The notes: a model not told the origin generated them from the sequence alone. Shown: positions 23,515 through 33,187, counted from the first letter of the stretch. The stretch: 64,000 nucleotides of DNA from Acidobacteria bacterium RIFCSPLOWO2_12_FULL_68_19 (GCA_001767525.1 MELF01000027.1:1-64000); one strand, 5' to 3'. Numbers and translations are program-made.

Positions 23515-25152
23515 ATGCACAGGCGGATCGTGTCGCTCGCGGCGTGCCTCGGGATTGCGTCGGTCTTCGCGTCGCCGGCCGTGCTCCAGGAGCGGCGAAC
23601 GTTCGTCGAGGAGCGCGGCGGCTTCGACGTGAGCGGCCCCTATCAGGTGGACCCGAACTGGCCGAAGAAGACGTGGCCGGCCCGGGGCTATATCTGGGGC
23701 TCGCAGTCGGGCGTCTACCCCGAGTCGCCCGACCGCGTCTTCCTGACGAGCCGCGGCGAGATCGAGCTGCCGAAGGACGCCCGGATCGGGCCGAACTTCC
23801 CGGGCAACTGGGGCGCGCTCAATCGCGGCGGCGCCACCGGCGAGGTGCCGGTCTTCCGCAACACGATCCTCATCATCGATCGCCAGGGCAGCCTGATCGA
23901 GTCATGGACGCAGTGGGATTCCCTGTTCGAGGGCGGCCGCGGCCCGCACCAGATCTACGTGCAGCCGTACGACCCCGAGCGGCACGTCTGGGTGGTCGAC
24001 GACATGAACCACGTCATCCACAAGTTCACCAACGACGGCAAGACGAAGGTGTTCACGCTCGGCGAGATGGGCGTCTTCGGCAGTAACGACGACATGGAGC
24101 GCTTCAACCGGCCGACGATGATCGACTGGCTGCCCGACGGGACGTTCTTCGTGAGCGACGGGTACGCCAACAGCCGGGTGGTGAAGTTCAGCAAGGAGGG
24201 GAAGCCGCTCCTCTGGTGGGGCTCGATGGCACCGGGAAAGGCCGACGGCGAGTTCACGGTTCCGCACGGCATCGCGGTCGGCGACGACCGGCGCGTCTAC
24301 GTGTCGGACCGCTTCAACCGGCGCATCCAGGTGTTCGACGAGAACGGCGTCTTCCTCGACAAGTGGCCGAGCGGCTACTGCCACTCGCTCTCGATGAGCC
24401 GCGACCAGCACCTCTGGTGCTACGACGGCGACCACGAACAGTTCATCAAGTTCGACCTGCGCGGGCACATCGAAACCTTCTTCGGACGCTTCGGCACGTA
24501 CCCCGGCGCCACGTGGGGCGTCCACCAGATCTCCGCCGACGCCGAGGGGAACATGTACGGCGCCGAGGTGTTCGGCGGCCGCACGCAGAAGTTCGTCCCG
24601 AAGCCGAACGCCAATCCGCGGGATCTCTTCTTCGGCCGCGAGCTCGCGCCGAGAACGCCACCCAACCGGCTCACAACGGTGAAGCCGTTCGCGCCGGCCT
24701 CATCGGCCAGGGCGAACCCGAACACGCCGATCCCGAGCTTTGCCGGCGTCTGGAGGTTCAACAAAGGACTCAGCCAGATGGCGGCGAGCGGCGGGATGGG
24801 ATCGGGGGTCGCCGAGCCGCCCATCGCCATGACGGTGAAGCAGGCCGCCGGCGAGATCACGATCGCGATGCAGTACGAATCCGGCGGGGCGCAGCCGTCG
24901 ACCGCCTCGTTCACGCTCGATGGCAAGATGGCGCAGGCGCCGGATCCCTCGGATCCGCGGCCGGCGTACAACTACAAACGGATGGCGACGTGGGACGGGG
25001 CGCGGCTGGTGCTCCGCACCATTCACGGCCTCGACAACATCCGCGAGGTGTGGGTCCTCGACGGCAGCGTGCTGCGGGTGCAGCGCGCGGCCCAGACGCC
25101 CGGCGGCGCCGATTCGGCCACGCGCAATCTCGTCTACGACAAGGCGCCGTAA
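23515..25152 (+). CDS. Secreted NHL-repeat propeller with a lipocalin-like C-terminal domain
   Basis: Signal peptide, then a six-bladed NHL propeller (about residues 40-370): HQIYVQPYDPERHVWVVDD, DWLPDGTFFVSDGYANSRVVKF, VPHGIAVGDDRRVYVSDRFNRRIQVF. This resembles the lyase domain of peptidyl-hydroxyglycine amidating enzymes. The last about 130 residues (FAGVWRFNKGLSQ to RNLVYDKAP) look like a separate beta-barrel domain. ATG 23515 follows GGGGAGGA. Two related NHL proteins lie at 35513 and 37161. Probably ligand binding or lyase activity outside the cell membrane. Confidence 0.82.
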   Translation: MHRRIVSLAACLGIASVFASPAVLQERRTFVEERGGFDVSGPYQVDPNWPKKTWPARGYIWGSQSGVYPESPDRVFLTSRGEIELPKDARIGPNFPGNWGALNRGGATGEVPVFRNTILIIDRQGSLIESWTQWDSLFEGGRGPHQIYVQPYDPERHVWVVDDMNHVIHKFTNDGKTKVFTLGEMGVFGSNDDMERFNRPTMIDWLPDGTFFVSDGYANSRVVKFSKEGKPLLWWGSMAPGKADGEFTVPHGIAVGDDRRVYVSDRFNRRIQVFDENGVFLDKWPSGYCHSLSMSRDQHLWCYDGDHEQFIKFDLRGHIETFFGRFGTYPGATWGVHQISADAEGNMYGAEVFGGRTQKFVPKPNANPRDLFFGRELAPRTPPNRLTTVKPFAPASSARANPNTPIPSFAGVWRFNKGLSQMAASGGMGSGVAEPPIAMTVKQAAGEITIAMQYESGGAQPSTASFTLDGKMAQAPDPSDPRPAYNYKRMATWDGARLVLRTIHGLDNIREVWVLDGSVLRVQRAAQTPGGADSATRNLVYDKAP

Positions 25153-25179
25153 GACCTCGGCGAGTGCGCCTTCCTCTGA

Positions 25180-25881
25180 TTACGGCGCGCCGCCCTGCGG
25201 CCCGGCGCCGCGGCCGCGCCCGCCGCCCGCCCGCGGCGGCGGCGGGATCTGCTTCAGCCCGTGGAACTGGTTCGCGTAGATCGTCTGGTAGCGAATCCCG
25301 TTGCCGTTCCGGTCGAGCCACCCCATCGACTGCTGGAACAGCCCCGGCTCCGGCGATCCGGCCGGCACCGTCCCCTCGGCGACGTAGAGCTTCATCTCGT
25401 GCATGGCGACGAAGGCGAACGTCCGCGAGAGGTCGCGGTTGGTCAGTTGGAGGAGATGGCCCTCGACCAGATCCTGGTGACCCCAGTTGTACCGGGTGAC
25501 CTTGGCGTCACGCTCGAAGAACTTGGACACGGCAAACACGATCGCCCCGCGCGTGTCGTGCCTCCAGTGGCCGTCGCCGCCGATGCACACCTCGGCGCCC
25601 GCCGGGCACGTCTTGGCGCGCGCGACGCCCTGCGGCTCGGCCGGCGCGTAATCGACGACGGTCACCGAGTACCGTTCCTGGCCGCGCCTCGCGCTGTACA
25701 CGCGCGCCGGCAGCGTGTACTCGTACTCCGAGATCCACGTCGTTTCAGTCATGGCCGGCTGACCGGGAAAATTGACCTTGAAGCCGTCCCGAACGTTCTG
25801 ATACTCCGTCCAGTCCTGCGCCGCGGCCGGCGCGGCGACGAGCAGTACGAGTGCGAACAACCGTGTGAGCACGCGCCGCAT
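25180..25881 (-). CDS. Secreted protein of unknown function (paralogue of the 12.6 kb gene)
   Basis: A 233-aa protein with a signal peptide (VAAPAAAQ cleavage) and the same core blocks as the protein at 12557: DGFKVNFPGQP, EYEYTLPARVYSA, YSVTVVDY, ARAKTCPAGAEVC, EGTVPAG, PGLFQQSMGW and NGNGIRYQ. The tail is Gly/Arg/Pro-rich and probably disordered. It is convergent with the NHL gene, 27 bases apart. Function unknown; the strong conservation between the two copies argues for a real periplasmic role. Confidence 0.8.
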   Translation of the reverse strand: MRRVLTRLFALVLLVAAPAAAQDWTEYQNVRDGFKVNFPGQPAMTETTWISEYEYTLPARVYSARRGQERYSVTVVDYAPAEPQGVARAKTCPAGAEVCIGGDGHWRHDTRGAIVFAVSKFFERDAKVTRYNWGHQDLVEGHLLQLTNRDLSRTFAFVAMHEMKLYVAEGTVPAGSPEPGLFQQSMGWLDRNGNGIRYQTIYANQFHGLKQIPPPPRAGGGRGRGAGPQGGAP

Positions 25882-25911
25882 ATCGATCCTCCTGCCTCAG
25901 ACCGGCGATAG

Positions 25912-26005
25912 TAACCCGGATTGTTCAGGTACGCCGGTTGGCGAAGAGGCGCATTCGCGCCCAAAGGGGCTCCACAGGCCGAACAATCGCTGCTCCGAAC
26001 GCGTG
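25912..26005. mobile_element. Partial MITE-like element
   Basis: TAACCCGGATTGTTCAGGTACGCC at 25912 matches the terminal sequence of the elements at 6730 and 61624. The next 70 bases (CGAAGAGGCGCATTCGC, GGGGCTCCACAGGCCG, AACAATCGCTGCTCCGA) follow the interior of the 61.6 kb element closely. Only one end is recognisable. It lies in the promoter gap between the secreted protein and LVIVD genes. Confidence 0.5.
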
Positions 26006-26099
26006 GAGCGTCGCCCGCGTGTTGCTGAGTTGACCTGCATTGACTGGGGCGTGCGCAGGATCTAGAGTCCTCGCAGTCTTTCAGCGGAAGGAGCGCGAC

Positions 26100-27557
26100 A
26101 TGACGCGACGGCATCTGGTCTGCGCGGGACTCTCGATCCTCCTCGGCGCCGGGGTGGCCGCACAGCGGCCGGGTGGTAACGGCGGCGAGGACGGCGCCGA
26201 GAGCCGCGACATGCGCCTGGTCGGACACCACGACCTCCAGGGGCGAAGCGCCTATCAGCCCGAGATCAAACGTCAAGGCGACCGCTGGATCGCCTACGTC
26301 GGCCATCACGGCGGCAACGCGCGCAATCCGCTGACCGGGCGCGAGGAACCGAACGGCACCTCGATTCTCGACGTCACCGACCCGCGCAACCCGGTCTACC
26401 TGGCGCACATTCCCGGCCAGCCGCTCGGCAAGGGCGAAGGGGCCGAATCGGGCGGCGCGCAGATGGCCCGCGTCTGCAGCGGCGCCACGCTCCCCCGGGG
26501 GGACCGGAACAAGTTCTACCTGCTGCGCGCGTACGGCAACACGGCGGACTCGGCCCATGAGATGTGGGATGTCACCGACCCGGCCACGCCGGCGCGCATC
26601 ACCGTGATCGTCAGCGGCCTGCGCGGCACGCACAAGAACTGGTGGGAGTGCGACACCGGCATCGCCTACCTCGTCTCGGGGCAGCCTGGCTGGCGCGTGC
26701 CGCGCATGGTGAAGATCTACGACCTCAGCGACCCGGCCAAGCCCGTCTTCATCCGCGACTTCGGTCTGCCCGGACAGCAGCCGGGGTCCACCGGGACGCC
26801 GCCCGGCGACAACGGCCTGCACGGGCCGGTCTCGACCGGGCCGCAGGGGAACCGCGTGTACTTCTCGTACGGCTACGTGAAGGAAGGCGTGGTGCAGATC
26901 GTCGACCGCGAGAAGCTGCTGAAGGGGCCGGCGGAGCCGACCGAGGCCAACCTGCTCTACCCGCAGATCAGCCGGATGGATCTGCCGCCGAGCGTCGGCG
27001 CGCACAACGTCTTCCCGCTGCTCCGCATGCCGATCGCCGAGTTCGCCAAGGAGCAGGAGCGCACCCGCGACATGCTCGTCATCATCGACGAGGCGGTCGG
27101 GCGCGACTGCTCGGCGACGGCCCGGGCGATGATGTGGATGGCCGACATCACCACCGAGACGCGGCCGTTCGGCGTGGCGAACTGGACGGTGCCGGAGGCG
27201 AGCGGCCACTTCTGCGGACGCGGCGCCGGACGCTTCGGCACGCACTCCACGCACGAGAACTTCACGCCGATCTACTACAACCGGATCATGTTCGTGGCGC
27301 ACTTCAACGCCGGCGTGCGCGCGGTCGACGTGCGCGACCCGTTCCACCCGACCGAGATCGCGTACTACATTCCCGCGCAGACCGCGACGACGATGTGCGC
27401 GCCCGGGCGTCCGGGTGAGCCGTGCGTGCGGGGCATTCAGACGAACAACGTGGAGGTGGACGATCGCGGGTACGTCTACGGCGCCGATCGCGCCGGCACC
27501 GGGCTCCACATCCTGGAGCTGACCGGCGCCGCGCGGAGCGTCGCGAATTTCAGGTGA
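26100..27557 (+). CDS. Secreted LVIVD-repeat beta-propeller protein
   Basis: A 485-aa protein with a short signal peptide. LVIVD-type strands recur: ILDVTDPRNPVYLAHI, MWDVTDPATPARITVI, IYDLSDPAKPVFIRDF, AVDVRDPFHPTEIAYYIP. These are cell-surface or periplasmic propellers of unknown activity. Several cysteines (WECDTG, GRDCSA, GHFCGR, TMCAPG, EPCVRG) could form disulfides. ATG 26100 follows GGAAGGAG. A second, more distant LVIVD protein is at 59011. Confidence 0.85.
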   Translation: MTRRHLVCAGLSILLGAGVAAQRPGGNGGEDGAESRDMRLVGHHDLQGRSAYQPEIKRQGDRWIAYVGHHGGNARNPLTGREEPNGTSILDVTDPRNPVYLAHIPGQPLGKGEGAESGGAQMARVCSGATLPRGDRNKFYLLRAYGNTADSAHEMWDVTDPATPARITVIVSGLRGTHKNWWECDTGIAYLVSGQPGWRVPRMVKIYDLSDPAKPVFIRDFGLPGQQPGSTGTPPGDNGLHGPVSTGPQGNRVYFSYGYVKEGVVQIVDREKLLKGPAEPTEANLLYPQISRMDLPPSVGAHNVFPLLRMPIAEFAKEQERTRDMLVIIDEAVGRDCSATARAMMWMADITTETRPFGVANWTVPEASGHFCGRGAGRFGTHSTHENFTPIYYNRIMFVAHFNAGVRAVDVRDPFHPTEIAYYIPAQTATTMCAPGRPGEPCVRGIQTNNVEVDDRGYVYGADRAGTGLHILELTGAARSVANFR

Positions 27558-27590
27558 CCCGATCCGGAGGGAATCCGGCGCGCGCGACCG

Positions 27591-28616
27591 CTACGGCCGG
27601 ACGCCGGCGACCTTCAGCCGGACCCGGTACACGCTGCTGCGGGCGGTGACGTAGAGCGCCTGGCCGTCGCCGTCGCCGAAGGCGAGATTGGCCGGCTGCT
27701 CGGGAAAGACGAGCGTGCCGAGGTGCGTCCCGTCCGGCGACATCACCCAGATGCCGCCGGGGCCGGTCGAGTAGAGGTTGCCGCGCTCGTCCACCTTCAT
27801 ACCATCCGGGACGCCCGGCGCCTTCTCCGCGCTCATGTCCACCAGCAGGCGGCCATTGGCGATCGTGTCGTCCCGCTGCACGTCGTACCGGAAAATCTTC
27901 CGGTCGGCGCTGCTGTTCACGTACAGGATCCTCTCGTCGGGCGACAGCGCAATCCCGTTCGGATTGGCAAGGTCTCTCGCCAGCAACTGGAGCGTCCCGT
28001 CCCTGAGCAGGAACACGCCGTTGAACGGCAGCTCCTTCTTCGGGTCGTCGTTCCGCCGCCGCAGCCCGGACGGCGGATCCGTGAAGTAGAGCGACCCGTT
28101 CCGCTTGTAGACGAGGTCGTTCGTGCTGTTCAGCCGCTTCCCGTCGTACCGGCTCGCCAGCACGGTGCGCCCCCCGTCAGTTTCCACGCGCACGATCTGC
28201 CGATCGCCCATCGCGTTGAAGGTAACGCGCCCCTGCGGATCGAGCGTCACGCCGTTGGACCCGATGAGATAGATTCGCTCTCCCCGCGCATTGGTCTGCT
28301 CCCCGCCGACATCCGAGGCGTCGGCGCCGGTAAAGCCGGTCTCCTCCAGGAAGACCGAGACCCGGCCGTCCGCGGGGGTCCACCGGTTGATGGCGTTGGC
28401 GGGGATGTCGCTGAAGATCAGGAACCCGCCGCTGCGCACCCACACGGGGCCTTCGGTGAAGCCGAACCCGGTGGCGACGCGTTCCACCTTCGCGTCGGGC
28501 GCCACCAGGGCATCGAGCGAGGGGTCGAGGCGGATGACGGTGCGCTCCTGCGCCGCCGGGCTCGACGCGAGCACCACCACGAAGAGCGCCACAGACGACT
28601 TGATCCCGAAGTTCAC
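27591..28616 (-). CDS. Exported SMP-30/gluconolactonase-like lactonase
   Basis: Signal peptide (VALFVVVLASSPAAQ), then a six-bladed SMP-30 propeller: GFTEGPVWV (N-terminal Glu metal ligand), STNDLVYKRNGSLYFTDPPSGL (Asn/Asp ligands), NPNGIALSPDERILYVNSS, PDGMKVDERGNLYSTGPGGIWV (Asp ligand). Such enzymes hydrolyse sugar lactones, which would fit the product of the PQQ sugar dehydrogenase nearby. GTG 28616 is chosen as the signal peptide start; the open frame extends 63 codons further through sequence that looks like repeat debris. Length 341 aa. Confidence 0.88.
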   Translation of the reverse strand: MNFGIKSSVALFVVVLASSPAAQERTVIRLDPSLDALVAPDAKVERVATGFGFTEGPVWVRSGGFLIFSDIPANAINRWTPADGRVSVFLEETGFTGADASDVGGEQTNARGERIYLIGSNGVTLDPQGRVTFNAMGDRQIVRVETDGGRTVLASRYDGKRLNSTNDLVYKRNGSLYFTDPPSGLRRRNDDPKKELPFNGVFLLRDGTLQLLARDLANPNGIALSPDERILYVNSSADRKIFRYDVQRDDTIANGRLLVDMSAEKAPGVPDGMKVDERGNLYSTGPGGIWVMSPDGTHLGTLVFPEQPANLAFGDGDGQALYVTARSSVYRVRLKVAGVRP

Positions 28617-28788
28617 TGGTCTCGAGGACTGGCGCGGCGGGTCCTGTCGCCGGGTTGCCCCAGCCGTCCTCGGCGCCAAAGACCTGATCGCGGATGAGGC
28701 GCCTGCGCGGCGGCTGGGACGGCCCCACCCGGCGCCACCCGCTCGCGCCCCACGGGGGAACGACGGAGCGATCTTGGAAGCCCTGGGG

Positions 28789-29661
28789 TCAGCCATGGTC
28801 CTCATGCGACACCTCCATCTCCGGCCCCGCGGCGGCGTCAGCCGGCACGGTCAGCACGGGACAACGCGCACGGCGAACGATCTTTTCCGTAGTGCTGCCG
28901 CGCAGCCCGTCCAGGAAGCCACGGCGCCCCCCGGTGCACAGCACCAGCAGATCCGTCGCCCGACCGACTTCGGCCTTCAGAATCTCCTCGACCGGTTCGC
29001 CCTCGGCCATCTGCGTGGTCCACGTCATTGCGTCGCCCTCTGGCACCTGCACGCGCGGAATGGTTGCCGTGGTGCCGACGTGCAGCAGCTCCACGCCGAC
29101 CGGCGCCGCTCCGAGGACGCCGACGAGCGCTGGCAGCAGCTCGATGGCCGGCCGTGGATGGGGGTGCCGGTCGATCGGCATGAGAACCCGGTGGAGGCGC
29201 ACCTCGCCCGTCCGCGGATCGACGAATCCGTCCGCATCGGGCGGGACGAACAGCGCCGGCAGCTGTGACTCGCGCGCCACCGGCAGCGCGACTTCCCGGT
29301 ACAGCCAGCGCGCCATGCCGTTGCGCTGGTGCGTGGCGAGCACGATGAGATCGGCCGGATGTCGATCGATATAGCTCAGAATCGCGTCGGTCGGATCGTC
29401 GCCGCCCACTTCGACCTTGCGGACGCGCAGTCCGAGCGTCGTCGCCACCGCCTCGCGGGGGCTGTCGGGCGGAAGCAGCCCCCACCGGCTCAGCGTGTCG
29501 CGCACGCCGGGAAACCCGTGCGGATCGCTGTCGTCGTCGTCACCGCCCGCGTAGTGAAAGACGGTCAGGCTGCCGGCGCTGGCCACCGCCAGCTTCAGCG
29601 CGTGGACGAACGCCACGTCGCTCGCGGGCGAGAAATCGGTCGGATGGAAGACGTGCAGCAC
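28789..29661 (-). CDS. Tandem universal stress protein (UspA) domains
   Basis: Two Usp folds: residues 1-150 (LHVFHPTDFSPASDVAF, ADLIVLATHQRNGMARWLYREVALPVARES) and 155-290 (RVLMPIDRHPHP, TDLLVLCTGGRRGFLDGLRGSTTEKIVRRARCPVL). The ATP-binding GxxG-x9-G(S/T) pattern is best kept in the second domain. Cytoplasmic, probably a stress response ATP-binding protein. GTG 29661 follows GGAGGAACC. The 3' end touches GGGGTCAG, a half of the palindrome seen whole at 32902. Confidence 0.88.
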   Translation of the reverse strand: MLHVFHPTDFSPASDVAFVHALKLAVASAGSLTVFHYAGGDDDDSDPHGFPGVRDTLSRWGLLPPDSPREAVATTLGLRVRKVEVGGDDPTDAILSYIDRHPADLIVLATHQRNGMARWLYREVALPVARESQLPALFVPPDADGFVDPRTGEVRLHRVLMPIDRHPHPRPAIELLPALVGVLGAAPVGVELLHVGTTATIPRVQVPEGDAMTWTTQMAEGEPVEEILKAEVGRATDLLVLCTGGRRGFLDGLRGSTTEKIVRRARCPVLTVPADAAAGPEMEVSHEDHG

Positions 29662-29753
29662 GGTTCCTCCAGGCGGCTGCCGATAAGAGTAGCCGCACTC
29701 GATCCGGATGTATACTGCGCCGGCCGTCACACCCTGCCGAGGGAGGAGCCCGT

Positions 29754-31343
29754 ATGAAGATCAGATTCGCGATTCTCGTCGCCGTCGTACTCGTGGCGCT
29801 GATGTACGCGCCCGGCACCGCGCAGGAACCGGATGCGCGAACCGTGCTGCAGGCCGCCCTCGAGGCGATGGGCGGCGAGACCCTGCGCAGCATCCAGTAC
29901 TCCGGAACCAACGGGTACGTGGCAGCGGTGGGCCAGAACTACAACCCGGCGGCGGACTGGCCGGCTCCGTCGATCACCACCTACACCCGTACGGTCGACT
30001 ACGAGGCCAGGTCCTCGCGCGAGGAGTACGGGCTCACGACGGGCAGCGGACAGGGCGGCCCGCTCGGCGGCGGCAACGCGCCGGTCATCACCACGCCGAT
30101 CGTCGGGGAGCAGCGCCGGAACTGGGTCGTGCGAGAGAACTTCGCCTGGAACGTCGACGGCACGACGGTCGTCCCGCAGCCGGCGCTCGCCGAGACGCGG
30201 CAGCTCGAGCTCTGGCTGACGCCGCACGGCTGCCTGAAAGCCGCGCTGGCCCCGGGCGCGAACCCGGTCGCCGTCGAGCGCACCGAGCAGAGCAAGGGGC
30301 GCATCGTCGGAGTGTCGTTCGTGGCGCTCGGCAAGTACCGCGTGCAGTGCGGCATCAACAGCAAGAACCTGGTGGAGCGCGTCCAGACATGGCTCCCCAA
30401 TCCGGTCGTCGGCGACCTGTATCACGAGATCGTCTACACCAACTACAAGGATTTCGGCGGCGTGATGTTCCCCACGAACCTGCACGCGCATCACGACCTC
30501 GACGACGACCTGGAGGGTCAGGGCGTGAACGTGAGCGGCGGGCACAACTCGTTCGGTCTCACCGTCTCGAACCTCCGGGTGAACGTGCCCGACGCCGCAC
30601 CGGCCGTCCCCGACGCGGTGCGAACGGCGACAGCCCCCCCCGTGCGCGTCGAGTCGCAGAAGATCGGCAGCGGCGTCTTCTACATCGGCGGCGGCACGCA
30701 CGCCAGCATCGCCGTCGAGTTCCGCGACCACATCACCGTCGTCGAGGCGCCGCTCAACGAGGCGCGGTCGCTCGCGGTGATCCGGGAGGTCAAGAGACTC
30801 ATCCCCAACAAGGCGATCCGGTACCTGGTGAGCACGCACCATCACTGGGACCATCTCGGCGGCGTGCGCGCCTACGTGGCCAAGGAGAACCTGACGATCG
30901 TCGTGCAGCAGAACAATCTGTCGTACTACGCCGAGGTGCTCTGGATCCGGCCGTGGACGCTGCAGCCGGATCTGCTGGCGCTGTTTCCGCCGGAAGAGGT
31001 GTCGGAGGGGTATACGTTCGAGACCGTCGGCCAGAAGCACGTGCTGAGCGACGGCACACGGACGATGGAGATCTACAACGTCCAGGGGCTCCAGCACGCG
31101 CAGGGCATGCTGATGGCGTACCTGCCGGAAGAGAAGATGGTGATCGAAGCGGATCTGTTCACGCCGCCGGCCCAGGGCGCGCCGATGCCGACGACGGTCA
31201 CCGCGTCGCACCGGAGCTTCTACAACAACGTGCAGCGGCTCCGGCTCGACGTCCAGACGATCGCGCCGATCCACGGCGGCCGCACGATCCCCTGGGCGGA
31301 GTTCGCCAAGTTCGTCGCCAGCGGCAAGCCGGCGACGAACTGA
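29754..31343 (+). CDS. Secreted MBL-fold metallo-hydrolase
   Basis: A 529-aa homologue of the lipoprotein at 14106, here with an ordinary signal peptide (APGTAQ). The N-terminal half shares LEAMGGETLRSIQYSGTNGY and LTPHGCLKAAL blocks with it. The C-terminal MBL domain keeps the zinc ligands (STHHHWDHLGG, GLQHAQG, IEADLF, PIHGG). ATG 29754 follows GAGGAG. A hairpin after the stop separates it from the convergent dienelactone hydrolase. Substrate unknown. Confidence 0.87.
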   Translation: MKIRFAILVAVVLVALMYAPGTAQEPDARTVLQAALEAMGGETLRSIQYSGTNGYVAAVGQNYNPAADWPAPSITTYTRTVDYEARSSREEYGLTTGSGQGGPLGGGNAPVITTPIVGEQRRNWVVRENFAWNVDGTTVVPQPALAETRQLELWLTPHGCLKAALAPGANPVAVERTEQSKGRIVGVSFVALGKYRVQCGINSKNLVERVQTWLPNPVVGDLYHEIVYTNYKDFGGVMFPTNLHAHHDLDDDLEGQGVNVSGGHNSFGLTVSNLRVNVPDAAPAVPDAVRTATAPPVRVESQKIGSGVFYIGGGTHASIAVEFRDHITVVEAPLNEARSLAVIREVKRLIPNKAIRYLVSTHHHWDHLGGVRAYVAKENLTIVVQQNNLSYYAEVLWIRPWTLQPDLLALFPPEEVSEGYTFETVGQKHVLSDGTRTMEIYNVQGLQHAQGMLMAYLPEEKMVIEADLFTPPAQGAPMPTTVTASHRSFYNNVQRLRLDVQTIAPIHGGRTIPWAEFAKFVASGKPATN

Positions 31344-31359
31344 CGCTGGGCCCGGTTCG

Positions 31360-31390
31360 AGCCGGACACCACGTACGTCAGTGTCCGGCT
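31360..31390. terminator. Hairpin between convergent genes
   Basis: AGCCGGACAC (31360-31369) pairs perfectly with GTGTCCGGCT (31381-31390) over an eleven-base loop. It lies in the 58-base gap between the MBL gene and the dienelactone hydrolase; likely bidirectional, although it lacks a T-run. Confidence 0.6.
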
Positions 31391-31401
31391 CCAGCCGGAT
31401 T

Positions 31402-32184
31402 TCAGGATCCGCTGCGGAAGATCTCCGTGAAGAAGCGCGCGACCGACCGTTTGTATTCGCGGTCGGCGCGCTCTTCGTGGGGATTCTGCGGGTTGTCGAA
31501 GCCGTGGGACGAGCCGCTGTAGAGCTGCAGCTCCCACGGCACCTTGGCCGCGCGCAGGTCCGCGACGAGCTTGTTCACCTCGGCGAGCGGCGCCACCTCG
31601 TCTTCCGCGCCGTGCAGGACGAGCACGGAGCCCTTGATGTTCCGGGCCATCTCCGGCGTGAAGTCGCGGAACGACCCGTGGACGGCGACCGTGCCGACGA
31701 GCGGGACGCCCGTTTCCGCCAGCTCCACGGCGACGGTGCCGCCGAAGCAGTAGCCGATGAGCGCGAGCTTCGAGGGGTCGACCATCGGGTGCTTCGCCAG
31801 CACGTCGAACCCCGCCCGGGCGCGCGCCCGCATCAGCGGCCGATCGGTGTTGTAGATAGTGGTCAGCCGCGTCATCTCGGGCACTTCCTTCGGCACGATG
31901 TCTCTGCCGAAGATGTCCGCCGCGAACACGACGTACCCCATGCGCGCGATCATCTGCGCGTTCTCGAGCGTCAACCCCTGCAGGCCGCCGCGGTAGTGCA
32001 ACAGCAGCACTCCCGGCCGCTTGCCAGCCGCCGCATCGTCATAGGCGAGGTACCCCTTGAGCGGCGTGCTGCCGTGCACGTACTCGACGTACTGGGTTCT
32101 GATCGCCGCATCGGCGCTGCCGGCGCAGAGCGCGAGCGCGAGGACGGCGCCCAGACCCGCCGCACCCACGGGCACAGTCTTCAT
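31402..32184 (-). CDS. Exported dienelactone hydrolase family protein
   Basis: A signal peptide (ALALCAGSADA) precedes an alpha/beta hydrolase with the family's Cys nucleophile (IGYCFGG, near residue 140), Asp in HGAEDEVAP and His in SSHGFDN. Dienelactone hydrolases open lactone rings in aromatic degradation, but many homologues act on other esters. Length 260 aa; ATG 32184. It is divergent from the next hydrolase gene. Confidence 0.9.
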   Translation of the reverse strand: MKTVPVGAAGLGAVLALALCAGSADAAIRTQYVEYVHGSTPLKGYLAYDDAAAGKRPGVLLLHYRGGLQGLTLENAQMIARMGYVVFAADIFGRDIVPKEVPEMTRLTTIYNTDRPLMRARARAGFDVLAKHPMVDPSKLALIGYCFGGTVAVELAETGVPLVGTVAVHGSFRDFTPEMARNIKGSVLVLHGAEDEVAPLAEVNKLVADLRAAKVPWELQLYSGSSHGFDNPQNPHEERADREYKRSVARFFTEIFRSGS

Positions 32185-32329
32185 GTGAGCCTTCTCCCGT
32201 GTCGGGCTCGGCGACTGAAAGACGGCTACAACGGCCACAGGCGCACCTCCTTGACTGAAGAGAAGGCGGCAGCATACGCCGGAAGATGGCGCGGCTCAAG
32301 CCCGAACGGATTGGCGTAGGATAGGCGGC

Positions 32330-33187
32330 ATGCGGACGGCACGTCTTTGCCTCGTGGCTGCGCTGGCCGTGGGGCTCGCCGCGGACGCGGCGGCGCAGTC
32401 GCACACGGTCACCGTCGTCCGGGACCTCGACTACGTGCCGCGCGCGGAGTACGCCGGCGGCAAGGACCGCCTCGACCTCTACATCCCCGAGGGAGCGAAG
32501 AACGCGCCCGTGATCTTCTCGCTGCACGGCGGGGCGCTGTCGGCGGGCGACCGGCGCGAGGAGCGCTTCGTCGGCCAGCGGTTCGCCGCCGCCGGCTATG
32601 TCACGGTCGTGGCGAGCTACCGCCTCTCGCCCGAGGTGTCGCACCCGGCGCACATCGAGGACGCCGCGGCGGCCTTCGCCTGGGTGAAGCGCAACATCGG
32701 TCAGCACGGCGGCGACCCGGACCGCATGCTCGTCACCGGGCACTCCGCGGGCGCGTATCTGGCGATGCTGCTCTCGACCGATCCGCGCTGGCTCGCGGCG
32801 CACACGCTCTCGCCGCGAGACATCAAGGGCGTGGCGCCGGTCAGCGGATTCTTCTGGGTCGACAAAGAGGGCGTCGCACCCGACCGCCCGACTTACGTCT
32901 GGGGGTCTGACCCCAGGGTCTGGGCGGAGTCGTCTCCGGCGCGCTATCTTCGCGCCGACCTGCCGCCGGTGCTGATCCTCGACACCGACGGCGACGAGCC
33001 GTGGCGACAGCGGCAGAACGCCGACCTGGCGGCGGCGTTGCGCGCGGCCGGTCACAGGGATGTCACGGTGCACAAGGTGCCCGGCCGCACGCACATGAGC
33101 GTGTGGACGAAGATGAACGACAGTCCGTCCGAGGAGACCTCCTCGCACATCCTGCGCTTCGCGGCGCGCGTGCTGGCTGCGAAGTGA
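32330..33187 (+). CDS. Exported alpha/beta hydrolase (carboxylesterase-like)
   Basis: Signal peptide (ADAAAQ), then the carboxylesterase/BD-FAE pattern: SLHGGALSAGD oxyanion loop, TGHSAGAYLAM nucleophile elbow (Ser near residue 142), Asp in ILDTDGDEP and a C-terminal His in GRTHMSVW. Length 285 aa. A GGGGTCTGACCCC palindrome (32902-32914) falls inside the coding region in 'VWGSDPRVW' and keeps the frame. It is followed 13 bases later by the hydroxy-acid oxidase gene, probably in one operon. Confidence 0.9.
   Translation: MRTARLCLVAALAVGLAADAAAQSHTVTVVRDLDYVPRAEYAGGKDRLDLYIPEGAKNAPVIFSLHGGALSAGDRREERFVGQRFAAAGYVTVVASYRLSPEVSHPAHIEDAAAAFAWVKRNIGQHGGDPDRMLVTGHSAGAYLAMLLSTDPRWLAAHTLSPRDIKGVAPVSGFFWVDKEGVAPDRPTYVWGSDPRVWAESSPARYLRADLPPVLILDTDGDEPWRQRQNADLAAALRAAGHRDVTVHKVPGRTHMSVWTKMNDSPSEETSSHILRFAARVLAAK

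Noticed and set aside
28617-28805. N-terminal extension of the SMP-30 protein to 28805
   Set aside because: The added residues are Arg/Pro/Gly-rich, precede the signal peptide, and overlap the Usp gene end.
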